64,000 nucleotides of DNA from Opacimonas sp040514355 (GTDB lineage Bacteria; Pseudomonadota; Gammaproteobacteria; Enterobacterales; Alteromonadaceae). Made by a program: the position numbers and the translations under genes. The notes beneath the pieces are model-generated. The model was not told the origin of the DNA. It worked only from the letters and a program-made list of their open reading frames with translations, and did no database searches. Shown here one piece after another: positions 6,533 to 14,274 of the stretch. Where the stretch lies: NCBI GenBank assembly GCA_040514355.1, contig JBEVCF010000042.1:1-64000 (forward strand), written 5' to 3'. Position 1 is the first letter of the stretch; the number at the start of each line of letters is the position of its first letter.

Positions 6533-7756
6533 TTAGACAGTTAAGTTGTTGACATTTTCTGAAAGTTGACACAGTGCCTTTTTTCTCTCCTCAAAGTAAT
6601 CATGCTGATTATATACCGCCTCAACACCTTTCAGCTTGTGATTAAGACACCTCTCCGCCACATGACTTGAGGTGCCTAGTTTTGCTAACAGTGTTCGACA
6701 CGTTCTACGTAAGTCATGCACTGTAAAATACTCCATATCGCCCATCAGGTTCTTAGAATGCTTCGATTGCCTAACTTCCCTACCAAACATCTTAGATATA
6801 GCTCTGTTTAGCGTATCTGAGCCCATATGAGGTGACTTGCTACTTCTACGGCTTGGAAATACGTACTCTGAACCACAAGCTCGCACTTTTAGCTCATTAA
6901 GCCATTCAATTACTTGTGGCGCCAATGGAATATCAATGCCTACACTAGTTTTACTTCTTGCAGCGGGTAACTTCCATACAGCAGCATCTAGGTCAAACTC
7001 TTCCCACTTTGCCTCACAGAGCTCTGATTTCCTGACACCTAAACAAACTAGCAACAATACAGCTAGGTAATTATCCTGACCAAACTGTTTAATATGCTTT
7101 TTTGCCGCCTTAAGGAATACACCTAGTTCTTCTTCAGTCAAGGCGCGTTCCCTAGCTTGCTCGGTACCACCTGCGTCTTTGTAAGAAAATGCGAGTGCAG
7201 GGTTATATTGGAGTAAGTCTAGTTTTACTGCATGATTAAATAACTGTTTGCAGTAACCTAGAGCATCGTTAGCGATAGTTGCTCGCCCGCTCTCACTAAT
7301 ATTGCTCAAGACTGTACGGATGTCTCTAGCAGATACCTGGTCCAACTTTATTTCACCTAAAACCGGAGCGATGTCTTTTTTGTAAACACGTTCAGGAATT
7401 TGACTGTTTTTGATTCTTTGGATCACGCTTACAAACCAGTCCTCAAACAAATCATTCACCGTGACAATGGATTCTTGTTCAGCACGCTTCTTTTCCAGAA
7501 GTGGGTCTTTACCATCTCTGGTTAGTTTCATTTTAGCACTTGCTTCATATCTAGCGTCTTGGAGACTCAGGTCATTTAACTTGCCCAGAGTCATTTCTTT
7601 ACGCTTTTTATTATACGTGTACCTGAGCATCCAGTAAGGCGTGCCTGACTTTGGAACGACAAAATATAGCCCCCCACCATCGGCATGTTTCCCAACATCA
7701 TTCTTGCTAACTTTTGACTGAATTGTTTTGACAGTGAGCTTACCTGCGGTACTCAT
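6533..7756 (-). CDS. Tyrosine-type site-specific integrase (DUF4102 / P4-like)
   Basis: 407 aa, full length. An N-terminal DUF4102 arm-binding domain (about residues 7-90) is followed by a SAM-like core-binding domain (about 100-190) and the catalytic domain (205-395). The catalytic residues are R242 (LGVRKSELCEAKW), H347-x-x-R350 (VHDLRRTCRTLLA), H373 and Tyr382 (EAVYNQHDYF). It lies directly downstream of yicC in the same direction. It most likely catalyses integration and excision of the element at 1-7950. Confidence 0.92.
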   Translation of the reverse strand: MSTAGKLTVKTIQSKVSKNDVGKHADGGGLYFVVPKSGTPYWMLRYTYNKKRKEMTLGKLNDLSLQDARYEASAKMKLTRDGKDPLLEKKRAEQESIVTVNDLFEDWFVSVIQRIKNSQIPERVYKKDIAPVLGEIKLDQVSARDIRTVLSNISESGRATIANDALGYCKQLFNHAVKLDLLQYNPALAFSYKDAGGTEQARERALTEEELGVFLKAAKKHIKQFGQDNYLAVLLLVCLGVRKSELCEAKWEEFDLDAAVWKLPAARSKTSVGIDIPLAPQVIEWLNELKVRACGSEYVFPSRRSSKSPHMGSDTLNRAISKMFGREVRQSKHSKNLMGDMEYFTVHDLRRTCRTLLAKLGTSSHVAERCLNHKLKGVEAVYNQHDYFEERKKALCQLSENVNNLTV

Positions 7757-7889
7757 AATGCTTCACGACTAGTTGTAGATAGGAAGATAATACCCACCAC
7801 TTTCAGGTAAGTAAATACATTTTTGCCCACCAATTTACCCACCGATTATTAATGGATTTGGCTAGATTAATGAAGACTTCCTTGGACTG

Positions 7890-7921
7890 AAAAATAAAAA
7901 AGTCCTTTATATAAAAGGACT
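7890..7921 (-). terminator. Rho-independent terminator downstream of yicC
   Basis: Read on the minus strand, AGTCCTTT / AAAGGACT (8-bp perfect stem, 5-nt loop, 7921-7901) is followed by TTTTTATTTTT. It would stop yicC transcription before the integrase gene. Confidence 0.8.
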
Positions 7922-7922
7922 T

Positions 7923-7939
7923 TACGGATGTCTACGGAT
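7923..7939. repeat. Direct repeats TACGGAT, one helical turn apart
   Basis: TACGGAT at 7923-7929 and 7933-7939, starts 10 bp apart, between the yicC stop and its terminator. Position next to the integrase makes it a candidate attachment-site or integrase-binding element. Confidence 0.4.
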
Positions 7940-7950
7940 TGTTCAGGATA

Positions 7951-8811
7951 TTATTCGATATTCTGGATCTGCTCTCGCATTTGCTCAATCAACACCTTCA
8001 ACTCCACCGCACTTTGGGTGATCTCGGCATTGATGGACTTCGACCCTAGGGTATTGGACTCGCGATTGAACTCTTGCATCATAAAGTCCAAACGACGACC
8101 CACAGCGCCCCCTTTGTTCAAGATATTCTGGGTTTCGCCCACGTGACTATGCAAGCGATCTAGCTCCTCAGCTACGTCGAGTTTTTGTGCGAGTAAGACC
8201 AATTCTTGCTCCACACGGGTGTGGTCTACTTCAATATTTACTTCTGCAAATTTGTTGCGGATTTTATCTTGTTGCCATTGCAACACCTCAGGCATGCGCG
8301 CGGCCACTTTATTCGTTTCTTCAGTGATAGCCTGTAAGCGCTGTTCAATCATCGCTTTGAGGTTTTCGCCTTCGGATGCGCGAGCGGCTAGAAAGTCTTT
8401 GACCGTCAAATCAAACTCTTGCAGCAAGTCTTTTTGGATCACGTCCATATCCGCCTCTTGTGCCTCAACCACGCCTGGCCATTGCAACACTTCTAGACGG
8501 TTTAAACTCGCAGGCCCTTGGATGGGTAAAGACTCAGCCGCCTGTACGACTTGCTCAGCTAGCGCATGATTAATACTCAATGCGTTTGCTGTATTTTGTG
8601 CCGGCATAAACCGCAGCTGACATTCTACCTTACCCCGTTGCAAACGCTTGCGAAAACGCTCACGCAAAATCGGCTCTAAACTGCGAAACTGCTCAGGGAA
8701 GCGGAAAAAGGTTTCTAAATAGCGTTGGTTGACCGAGCGGATTTCCCACACGGCACTGCCCCAGTCAGCTTTTAATTCACGACGGGCAAAAGCGGTCATA
8801 CTGTAGATCAC
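7951..8811 (-). CDS. yicC: YicC family protein
   Basis: 286 aa from a GTG start at 8811, preceded by AAGGAG at good spacing; a longer frame to 8889 adds a non-homologous leader. The N-terminus IYSMTAFARRELK and the C-terminus MREQIQNIE match the YicC family, including the DUF1732 C-terminal domain. YicC proteins have been linked to RNA turnover (endoribonuclease activity) and stress survival. It is divergent from rph-pyrE, as in enteric bacteria. Its 3' end is a likely island insertion site and remains intact. Confidence 0.92.
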   Translation of the reverse strand: MIYSMTAFARRELKADWGSAVWEIRSVNQRYLETFFRFPEQFRSLEPILRERFRKRLQRGKVECQLRFMPAQNTANALSINHALAEQVVQAAESLPIQGPASLNRLEVLQWPGVVEAQEADMDVIQKDLLQEFDLTVKDFLAARASEGENLKAMIEQRLQAITEETNKVAARMPEVLQWQQDKIRNKFAEVNIEVDHTRVEQELVLLAQKLDVAEELDRLHSHVGETQNILNKGGAVGRRLDFMMQEFNRESNTLGSKSINAEITQSAVELKVLIEQMREQIQNIE

Positions 8812-8993
8812 AGTGTTCTCCTTCAAATATTCGATAAAAAAATTGAACGAGATAATGTGCTCATTGATGATTATCTCAAGTTCATTCACAGTGTATCACA
8901 CCCACTAAGAAATACACCGCACCAAAGACTACATCCTATCCTTGCTCACAAATTTAATCGCTTTGTCTAATGACGACGCCCCCTCAACTGCGT

Positions 8994-8999
8994 TATAAT
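8994..8999 (+). promoter_or_regulatory. Candidate -10 box for rph-pyrE
   Basis: Consensus TATAAT 37 bp before the rph start. A weak -35 (ATGACG, 8970-8975) lies 18 bp upstream. Confidence 0.5.
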
Positions 9000-9035
9000 T
9001 CACACTTTCAATACCCGTATCCCCGAGGAAATTCT

Positions 9036-9752
9036 ATGCGCCCAAATGGCCGTACCCCTAGTCAAATTCGTCCTGTGACCTTCACACGCCAGTTCACCTG
9101 CCATGCTGAGGGCTCGGTATTAGTTGAGTTTGGCAACACTAAAGTCATTTGTACCGCTACTGTCGAGGAAGGTGTCCCACGTTTTATGAAGGGCAAAGGC
9201 GAAGGTTGGATCACCGCGGAGTACTCCATGTTACCGCGCTCTACTCATACTCGCTCAGGTCGTGAAGCCGCACGTGGCAAACAAGGCGGACGCACTTTAG
9301 AGATCCAGCGTCTTATCGCACGTTCGTTACGGGCAGCAGTTGATCTCAAACTCCTCGGTGAAAACACCATTACGCTTGATTGTGATGTGATCCAAGCCGA
9401 TGGTGGTACTCGCACTGCTTCCATCTCAGGTGCCTGTGTTGCCTTAGTCGATGCTATCAATCACATGCGTGGCAAAGGCATTATCAAAACCAATCCGCTC
9501 AAGCACATGATTGCCGCAGTATCGGTCGGTGTAGTTAACGGCGAACCGGTTGCTGATTTGGAATACACCGAAGATTCCATTGCCGAGACCGACATGAATG
9601 TTGTCATGACCGAGACGGGTCAATTTATCGAAGTCCAAGGCACCGCTGAGGGCGAACCGTTCAGCATGGAAGAAATGATGAGCATGTTAGAACTTGCCAA
9701 ACAAGGATTGTACGAAGTCTTCACGCAGCAACAACTCGCTTTGAACAAATAG
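9036..9752 (+). CDS. rph: Ribonuclease PH
   Basis: 238 aa, the usual length. Phosphate-dependent 3'-5' exoribonuclease that trims tRNA 3' ends. Family sequence is clear: MRPNGRTPSQIRPV, ITAEYSMLPRSTHTR, TLDCDVIQADGGTRTASISG (DCDVIQADGGTR is the catalytic region). The start is ATG 9036 with GAGGAA upstream; an in-frame ATG at 8970 would add an unrelated extension. Followed after 7 bp by pyrE, the conserved rph-pyrE operon. The C-terminus is complete. Confidence 0.96.
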   Translation: MRPNGRTPSQIRPVTFTRQFTCHAEGSVLVEFGNTKVICTATVEEGVPRFMKGKGEGWITAEYSMLPRSTHTRSGREAARGKQGGRTLEIQRLIARSLRAAVDLKLLGENTITLDCDVIQADGGTRTASISGACVALVDAINHMRGKGIIKTNPLKHMIAAVSVGVVNGEPVADLEYTEDSIAETDMNVVMTETGQFIEVQGTAEGEPFSMEEMMSMLELAKQGLYEVFTQQQLALNK

Positions 9753-9759
9753 GTATCCC

Positions 9760-10404
9760 ATGCACGCTTACCAAAAAGAATTTATCGAATTTGCGATCGA
9801 CCGCAATGTATTACGCTTTGGCGAATTTACGTTGAAGTCCGGTCGCACCAGTCCGTATTTTTTTAATGCTGGTCTGTTTAATACCGGTGCCGATCTGGCC
9901 AAATTGGGGCAATGCTACGCTGCGGCATTAGTCGATTCGGGTATCGATTATGACGTGTTATTCGGCCCTGCTTATAAAGGGATCCCAATTGCGACGACCA
10001 CCGCAGTGGCCTTAGCTAGCCAGCACAATATCGATACCCCGTATTGCTTCAACCGCAAAGAAGCCAAAACCCATGGTGAAGGGGGTAATACCGTGGGCGC
10101 TGAATTATCGGGTAATATCATGTTGGTAGACGACGTGATCACTGCCGGCACCGCCATCCGCGAATCCATGACCTTGATCCAAGCACAAGGCGCGCACCTA
10201 GCAGGCGTATTGATCGCGCTTGACCGCCAAGAAAAAGGCCAAGGTGAACTCTCCGCTATTCAAGAAGTAGAGCGCGATTTTGGTACCAAAGTGGTGAGTA
10301 TTGTTACGATGGCAGATTTGATGAGCTATCTCGAAACACGCCCTGACATGGCTACTCATCTTGATGCGATGCGCGCCTATCGCAGTCAATACGGTATTGC
10401 TTAA
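9760..10404 (+). CDS. pyrE: Orotate phosphoribosyltransferase
   Basis: 214 aa. Converts orotate and PRPP to OMP in de novo pyrimidine synthesis. The PRPP-binding motif VDDVITAGTA is at about residues 123-132 and the N-terminal FGEFTLKSGRTSPYFFN is characteristic. Seven bp separate it from rph, leaving no room for the rph-pyrE attenuator known from E. coli. A TusA-like gene follows after 6 bp and may be co-transcribed. Confidence 0.97.
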   Translation: MHAYQKEFIEFAIDRNVLRFGEFTLKSGRTSPYFFNAGLFNTGADLAKLGQCYAAALVDSGIDYDVLFGPAYKGIPIATTTAVALASQHNIDTPYCFNRKEAKTHGEGGNTVGAELSGNIMLVDDVITAGTAIRESMTLIQAQGAHLAGVLIALDRQEKGQGELSAIQEVERDFGTKVVSIVTMADLMSYLETRPDMATHLDAMRAYRSQYGIA

Positions 10405-10410
10405 GGCCTT

Positions 10411-10677
10411 ATGAACACACCATCAACCGCGTCCTTATCAGAACTACCCAGTGCCGATCACACGCTCGATGCACTGGGTCTTCGCTGTCCAGAACCGGTA
10501 ATGTTAGTTCGCAAAAAAATGCGTGACATTGAGGTTGGGCAGACCTTGTTGATCAAAGCAGACGATCCTGCTACCACGCGTGACATTCCTAATTTTTGCC
10601 ACTTTATGCAACATACCCTAATAAAAAGCGCTGCCGAGGCTGCGCCATATTGGTATCTATTGAAGAAAGGCTTGTGA
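10411..10677 (+). CDS. tusA: TusA-family sulfur carrier protein
   Basis: 88 aa. The CPxP motif is present as C26-P-E-P in DALGLRCPEPVMLVRKKM, where the Cys carries persulfide sulfur for tRNA 2-thiolation and related pathways. An N-terminal extension of about 17 residues precedes the core. It lies 6 bp behind pyrE. It may be TusA itself or a close paralogue; the single-copy question cannot be settled here. Confidence 0.88.
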   Translation: MNTPSTASLSELPSADHTLDALGLRCPEPVMLVRKKMRDIEVGQTLLIKADDPATTRDIPNFCHFMQHTLIKSAAEAAPYWYLLKKGL

Positions 10678-10678
10678 A

Positions 10679-10906
10679 TTATTCTGGATCAGACAGATAA
10701 GTCCAAATCGCAGCAAGCACTAATAACACACTGGTTAAGTTAAGGCTAAAATCAACAAAGTTGGTGGTCTTAATTGCCGCGCTAGTTTGTAATTCAGGCA
10801 AACCAAGATTAAGTGTGACGTGCAGAACCTGTAGTACAATCACTGCAACCAAACATAAAACTGCTTTTTTATGTTTCTCCACAAAAGAATGAAAACCGCG
10901 ATCCAT
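10679..10906 (-). CDS. Small membrane protein, uncharacterised
   Basis: 75 aa from ATG 10906. Two hydrophobic segments (about residues 15-35 and 53-70) flank a short loop, which suggests a small inner-membrane protein. No domain recognised. It converges on the TusA gene with one base between stop codons. A longer frame begins at 10957 but lacks a better ribosome site. Confidence 0.5.
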   Translation of the reverse strand: MDRGFHSFVEKHKKAVLCLVAVIVLQVLHVTLNLGLPELQTSAAIKTTNFVDFSLNLTSVLLVLAAIWTYLSDPE

Positions 10907-11041
10907 AAAATGTACTCTCAATAGTAAAGTGCTGTTAATCCTAGACGAGTTTCGCATAAAATCAACAACAAATTAACAGAATGTTTACATTTATTCGTGC
11001 GTCATCATCAAAAAGATCACATTGATGCTTATCAATACCCT

Positions 11042-11791
11042 TTAATTTTGTAAGGAAAACAACGCCAAAGTGACTGCGCTGGCGAGGTTTAACGAATCGA
11101 TTTTGCCAGACCCTGGAATAGTATACGCTTGAGCATCAATATCACTGAGCGCATCCAACGGAACACCCCGCGCTTCATTGCCAAATACATAACAAGGAAA
11201 TTGTTTAAACGATGGCGCCGTCATCGCTTCACCTTGCATATCTAAATACGCGATGCTGGAAAAGCGTTCATTGAGCATATCGAGCGTCACATCCTGTTCA
11301 ATTGGCGTATGAAAAATCGCCCCCATACTCGCACGCACGACTTTACTATTATACGGGTCGACGCAATTGGGACTGAGTAACAAATGCGTGTCGCCAAACC
11401 ACGCCATACTGCGTAAGATCGTGCCTAAGTTACCTGGGTCTTGGATCTCGTGAAGGTAGATATACTGAGCATCCGTCGCCGTTGCATCTAGGCCTTGCCC
11501 ACTGCTGGCATCAGGTAGTGGCACCCTCGCTACCACCCCTTGTGGCGTTTTGGTATCACTGAGTTGTTGCATGACCTTGTTACTGACCGTGTGGATGGTG
11601 CAGCGCTGTGCAAATGGTTGGGCAAAATCCTGACGTGCTTCGGTGATATACAGATGGATATCACTGTGAGTCCCTACCGACTCAACAGCTTTAAATAGCT
11701 CCAAAATCAGATGCTCGCCCTCAACCAAATAGTATCCAAACTGTTGTCGATACTTTTTTTGGTGGAGTTTTTTCACATCATCGAGCTTCAT
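11042..11791 (-). CDS. TrmH/SpoU-family RNA 2'-O-methyltransferase
   Basis: 249 aa. An N-terminal substrate-binding domain (YYLVEGEHLI near residue 20) is followed by a SPOUT methyltransferase domain. The three SpoU motifs are visible: DPGNLGTILRSMAWFG, VFGNEARGVP and IPGSGKIDSLNLASAVTLAL. It methylates a ribose in rRNA or tRNA using SAM; the target nucleotide cannot be assigned. It is divergent from rlmE, another RNA methyltransferase. Confidence 0.9.
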   Translation of the reverse strand: MKLDDVKKLHQKKYRQQFGYYLVEGEHLILELFKAVESVGTHSDIHLYITEARQDFAQPFAQRCTIHTVSNKVMQQLSDTKTPQGVVARVPLPDASSGQGLDATATDAQYIYLHEIQDPGNLGTILRSMAWFGDTHLLLSPNCVDPYNSKVVRASMGAIFHTPIEQDVTLDMLNERFSSIAYLDMQGEAMTAPSFKQFPCYVFGNEARGVPLDALSDIDAQAYTIPGSGKIDSLNLASAVTLALFSLQN

Positions 11792-11873
11792 CGCATCTAC
11801 CTTCGCTTTGCATTTTACCGATGCAAGTTTACAATATGCTTTGTATTAGCGATAGCACAAGTCGAACCTATTT

Positions 11874-12494
11874 ATGGCCAAATCAAAAACCAGCAAAAAG
11901 TGGATGGAAGAGCACGTCAACGATCCTTATGTCAAACAAGCCCAGGTCGACGGTTATCGCTCACGTGCCAGTTATAAACTGCTCGAAATCAATCAAAAAG
12001 ACAACATCATCCGCCCCGGTAATACCGTTATGGATTTGGGCTCAGCCCCCGGTGGTTGGTCACAAATCCTCGCCAAAATTGTCGGTGATCGCGGGCGCGT
12101 ACTCGCATCGGATATTTTACACATGGATAGCATTGTAGGCGTGGATTTTGTGCAAGGTGACTTTACCGAAGCGGCTGTTTATGAAAAGATCCTACGCGTC
12201 TTAGGCGATGATACTGTCGATACAGTGGTGTCAGACATGGCCCCGAACATGAGTGGGGTAAATACGACAGACCAGTACGCCTCGATGTATTTAGTTGAGT
12301 TGGCCTTGGATATGGCGCGCAACGTGCTCAAACCTGATGGTGCGTTTTGTGCCAAAGTCTTCCAAGGTGTAGGCTATGACGAATATGTCAAAGACGTGCG
12401 CAGTTCTTTTAAGCAAGTCATCGTGCGTAAACCCGCCGCCTCTCGACCTCGTTCTCGCGAAGTGTATTTAGTGGCTAAAGGCTTTAAAGGTTAG
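11874..12494 (+). CDS. rlmE: 23S rRNA (uridine2552-2'-O)-methyltransferase RlmE/FtsJ
   Basis: 206 aa, standard length. SAM motif MDLGSAPGGWSQ and the catalytic K-D-K-E set are visible (Lys in SRASYKLLE, Asp in VVSDMAPNMSG, Lys in FCAKVFQG, Glu in SREVYLVAKG). It methylates U2552 in the ribosomal A loop late in 50S assembly. Its 3' end overlaps the convergent yheU gene by 11 bp. ftsH, its frequent neighbour in other bacteria, is not here. Confidence 0.96.
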   Translation: MAKSKTSKKWMEEHVNDPYVKQAQVDGYRSRASYKLLEINQKDNIIRPGNTVMDLGSAPGGWSQILAKIVGDRGRVLASDILHMDSIVGVDFVQGDFTEAAVYEKILRVLGDDTVDTVVSDMAPNMSGVNTTDQYASMYLVELALDMARNVLKPDGAFCAKVFQGVGYDEYVKDVRSSFKQVIVRKPAASRPRSREVYLVAKGFKG

Positions 12495-12711
12495 CGCTGC
12501 GCCATTGCTCTGCTGGCTGAATATCAACTGATTCGTGTAATTCAGAATACACCAGCACCGCGTGGCCGCTATCGAGTTGCGCTTTTACCTGAGCGATTTT
12601 TTCAGCCATACTGGCTTCTTCCATGCCGTAATCCGTGCCTTCACGCAACACAAAACTTTCTATCACGGCGTACAATGTATCAGGGTCGAGTTCGGTATGC
12701 GGAATAATCAT
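12484..12711 (-). CDS. yheU: YheU family protein (UPF0270)
   Basis: 75 aa. The family signature ESFVLREGTDYG and later VLVYSELHESVDI are clear. Function unknown. Its start overlaps the stop of yheT by 4 bp (ATGA), as expected for the conserved yheT-yheU pair. Confidence 0.92.
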   Translation of the reverse strand: MIIPHTELDPDTLYAVIESFVLREGTDYGMEEASMAEKIAQVKAQLDSGHAVLVYSELHESVDIQPAEQWRSANL

Positions 12712-13757
12712 GCGCTATGCACTCGATGCTGCTGAGCAATAAAATCCGGTACACGGCGGGGCAACCAACTAGTCGTATTCCACGGCATACCTTCAAGAAA
12801 ACCAACATGACCACCACGGCGTGACAGTTCATAGGCAACGTTTGTACTCAACGCCGTCGGTTTGGGCACCACCGCTGCATTCATAAACGGGTCATCCAAC
12901 GCATGTATTACCAAAGTAGGAGTCGTGATATGTTTGAGAAAGCCCATCGCTGAGGCTTTTTGGTAGTAATCATCCGCACCGGCAAAGCCATGTAAAGGCG
13001 CCGTGACATTCTCATCAAACTTATAAAACGTGGATAAATTCCCCACCCCTGCTGCACTGACCCTGATCCGTCCTGAATAATCCATCGTTGCCATTTTTTG
13101 GCGTAAATTCGCCCGCATACTGCGCAATAGTTTTTGCTCGTAAACTTGGGAAAAACCTCGACTGATAGCTTTGGCACACTGCTCAAGACGCATGGGTGCA
13201 GATATGCTGACACAGGCCTTAAAAGGATTGTCCTGTTTGGTTTCACCCGCCAGTTTTAAGAGCATGTTACCACCCAAAGAAAATCCTACCGCGTACAACG
13301 GTAGATTTGGGTATAGCGTCTGCAGATGAGCGGTAAATGCCTGTGCATCTGACGTTTCACCACTGTGATAGGCTCGATGCTGGCGGTTCGGCCCCTGCCA
13401 ACAGCCTCGAAAATGCATCACTACCACTTGTAACGGTAATCCAACGAATCCCGCCACCATATCTTGGATATAATGTGATTCAACCGAGCCTTCAAGGCCG
13501 TGAAACAAGACCACCACGCCTTCTACACGAGGTGGTCTCGGTGCCCAAGCAATATGCAGGACATCGTCATCTGCTGTAACAAATTCACTGAAATCCCAAG
13601 CAATCGGGGCGCGTTTTATTGCATATCTACCCCAAATTGTCTGGATGTGACGATTTTTACACCACGACGGAGATTGGTATTGTGCTGCACGAATACGACC
13701 AAATTCAGTCGTAAACGCAGTGGGCTCGTTGCGCTGTGGCGTTGGCGTGTTAGTCAT
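12708..13757 (-). CDS. yheT: YheT-type alpha/beta hydrolase
   Basis: 349 aa. The alpha/beta hydrolase fold is shown by LFHGLEGS (oxyanion region), nucleophile Ser in GFSLGGNMLLK, Asp in HALDDPFMN and His in RRGGHVGFLEG. It resembles the ABHD1/3-like hydrolases; the substrate is probably a lipid or ester but is unknown. It overlaps the TIGR02444 gene by 8 bp upstream and yheU by 4 bp downstream, so the operon is translationally coupled. Confidence 0.92.
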   Translation of the reverse strand: MTNTPTPQRNEPTAFTTEFGRIRAAQYQSPSWCKNRHIQTIWGRYAIKRAPIAWDFSEFVTADDDVLHIAWAPRPPRVEGVVVLFHGLEGSVESHYIQDMVAGFVGLPLQVVVMHFRGCWQGPNRQHRAYHSGETSDAQAFTAHLQTLYPNLPLYAVGFSLGGNMLLKLAGETKQDNPFKACVSISAPMRLEQCAKAISRGFSQVYEQKLLRSMRANLRQKMATMDYSGRIRVSAAGVGNLSTFYKFDENVTAPLHGFAGADDYYQKASAMGFLKHITTPTLVIHALDDPFMNAAVVPKPTALSTNVAYELSRRGGHVGFLEGMPWNTTSWLPRRVPDFIAQQHRVHSA

Positions 13758-14274
13758 GGCTATCCACTTGTCTAGTTGCAGTGTACAGAGTATTTACCAA
13801 CAGTGTTACCAAAGCGGCTAGCAATGCTTGGACCTCGGTTTGTTGTGCCGCGGTAAGATGTCGCGCGGTGTGCCACTCTAAATATACAGTAAGCGCATTA
13901 GTGATGTCCTCTGCACCATCCACCACATGCGGCAAAGTCTGTTCTACTAGCAAAGCCTGCTGGCGCTGCTCGGCGGATAACTCCGCTTGCAGTAAGGTGC
14001 GATATTGAGGGTCATCTTTGGCTGTTTGCATGCGCAATTCTCGGATCGGCCCGACATCTTCGGCATGAGAACGGGTAATGACCACATCGAGCTCGGCATA
14101 GGCGGAGACGGGTAGCGTTTTGTCCTGTGTCCACAGATACAGGATCCACAACACCGCATTGACCTGTCCATGACAATGATTCTGCCATGCTAATAAGCTA
14201 GGCGCGACATCCGGAAGTTGATAAAAGGTTCCCGACCAATGCCAAAAATCTGCTGCGGATATCACTTTAGGCAT
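13750..14274 (-). CDS. TIGR02444 family protein (DUF2390)
   Basis: 174 aa. The N-terminus FWHWSGTFYQLPDVAPSLLAWQNHCHGQVNAVL (read in parts) with a conserved CHGQVN motif is typical of TIGR02444 proteins. It is soluble and mostly helical, with unknown function. It overlaps yheS by 8 bp and yheT by 8 bp and is commonly found next to yheS in gammaproteobacteria. Confidence 0.85.
   Translation of the reverse strand: MPKVISAADFWHWSGTFYQLPDVAPSLLAWQNHCHGQVNAVLWILYLWTQDKTLPVSAYAELDVVITRSHAEDVGPIRELRMQTAKDDPQYRTLLQAELSAEQRQQALLVEQTLPHVVDGAEDITNALTVYLEWHTARHLTAAQQTEVQALLAALVTLLVNTLYTATRQVDSHD

Larger units (their letters stand above)
1..7950. mobile_element. Putative genomic island at the 3' end of yicC (left end outside window)
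   Basis: Accessory genes (metal efflux, MerR regulator, IS3-family element, tyrosine integrase) lie next to the intact 3' end of the core gene yicC, and the stretch is visibly more A/T-rich than the housekeeping genes to its right. The integrase is the gene nearest yicC, as expected for an integrated element. The 3' end of yicC is a known insertion site for mobilizable genomic islands in Vibrio and relatives (recalled knowledge). The other attachment site is not in the window, so the extent is inferred. The czc genes might belong to an older insertion. Confidence 0.55.

Noticed and set aside
8812..8889. N-terminal extension of yicC
   Set aside because: YicC proteins start at the sequence following GTG 8811, which has a strong Shine-Dalgarno.
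13337..13775. Plus-strand frames opposite yheT
   Set aside because: They are antisense shadows of a well-conserved hydrolase gene.
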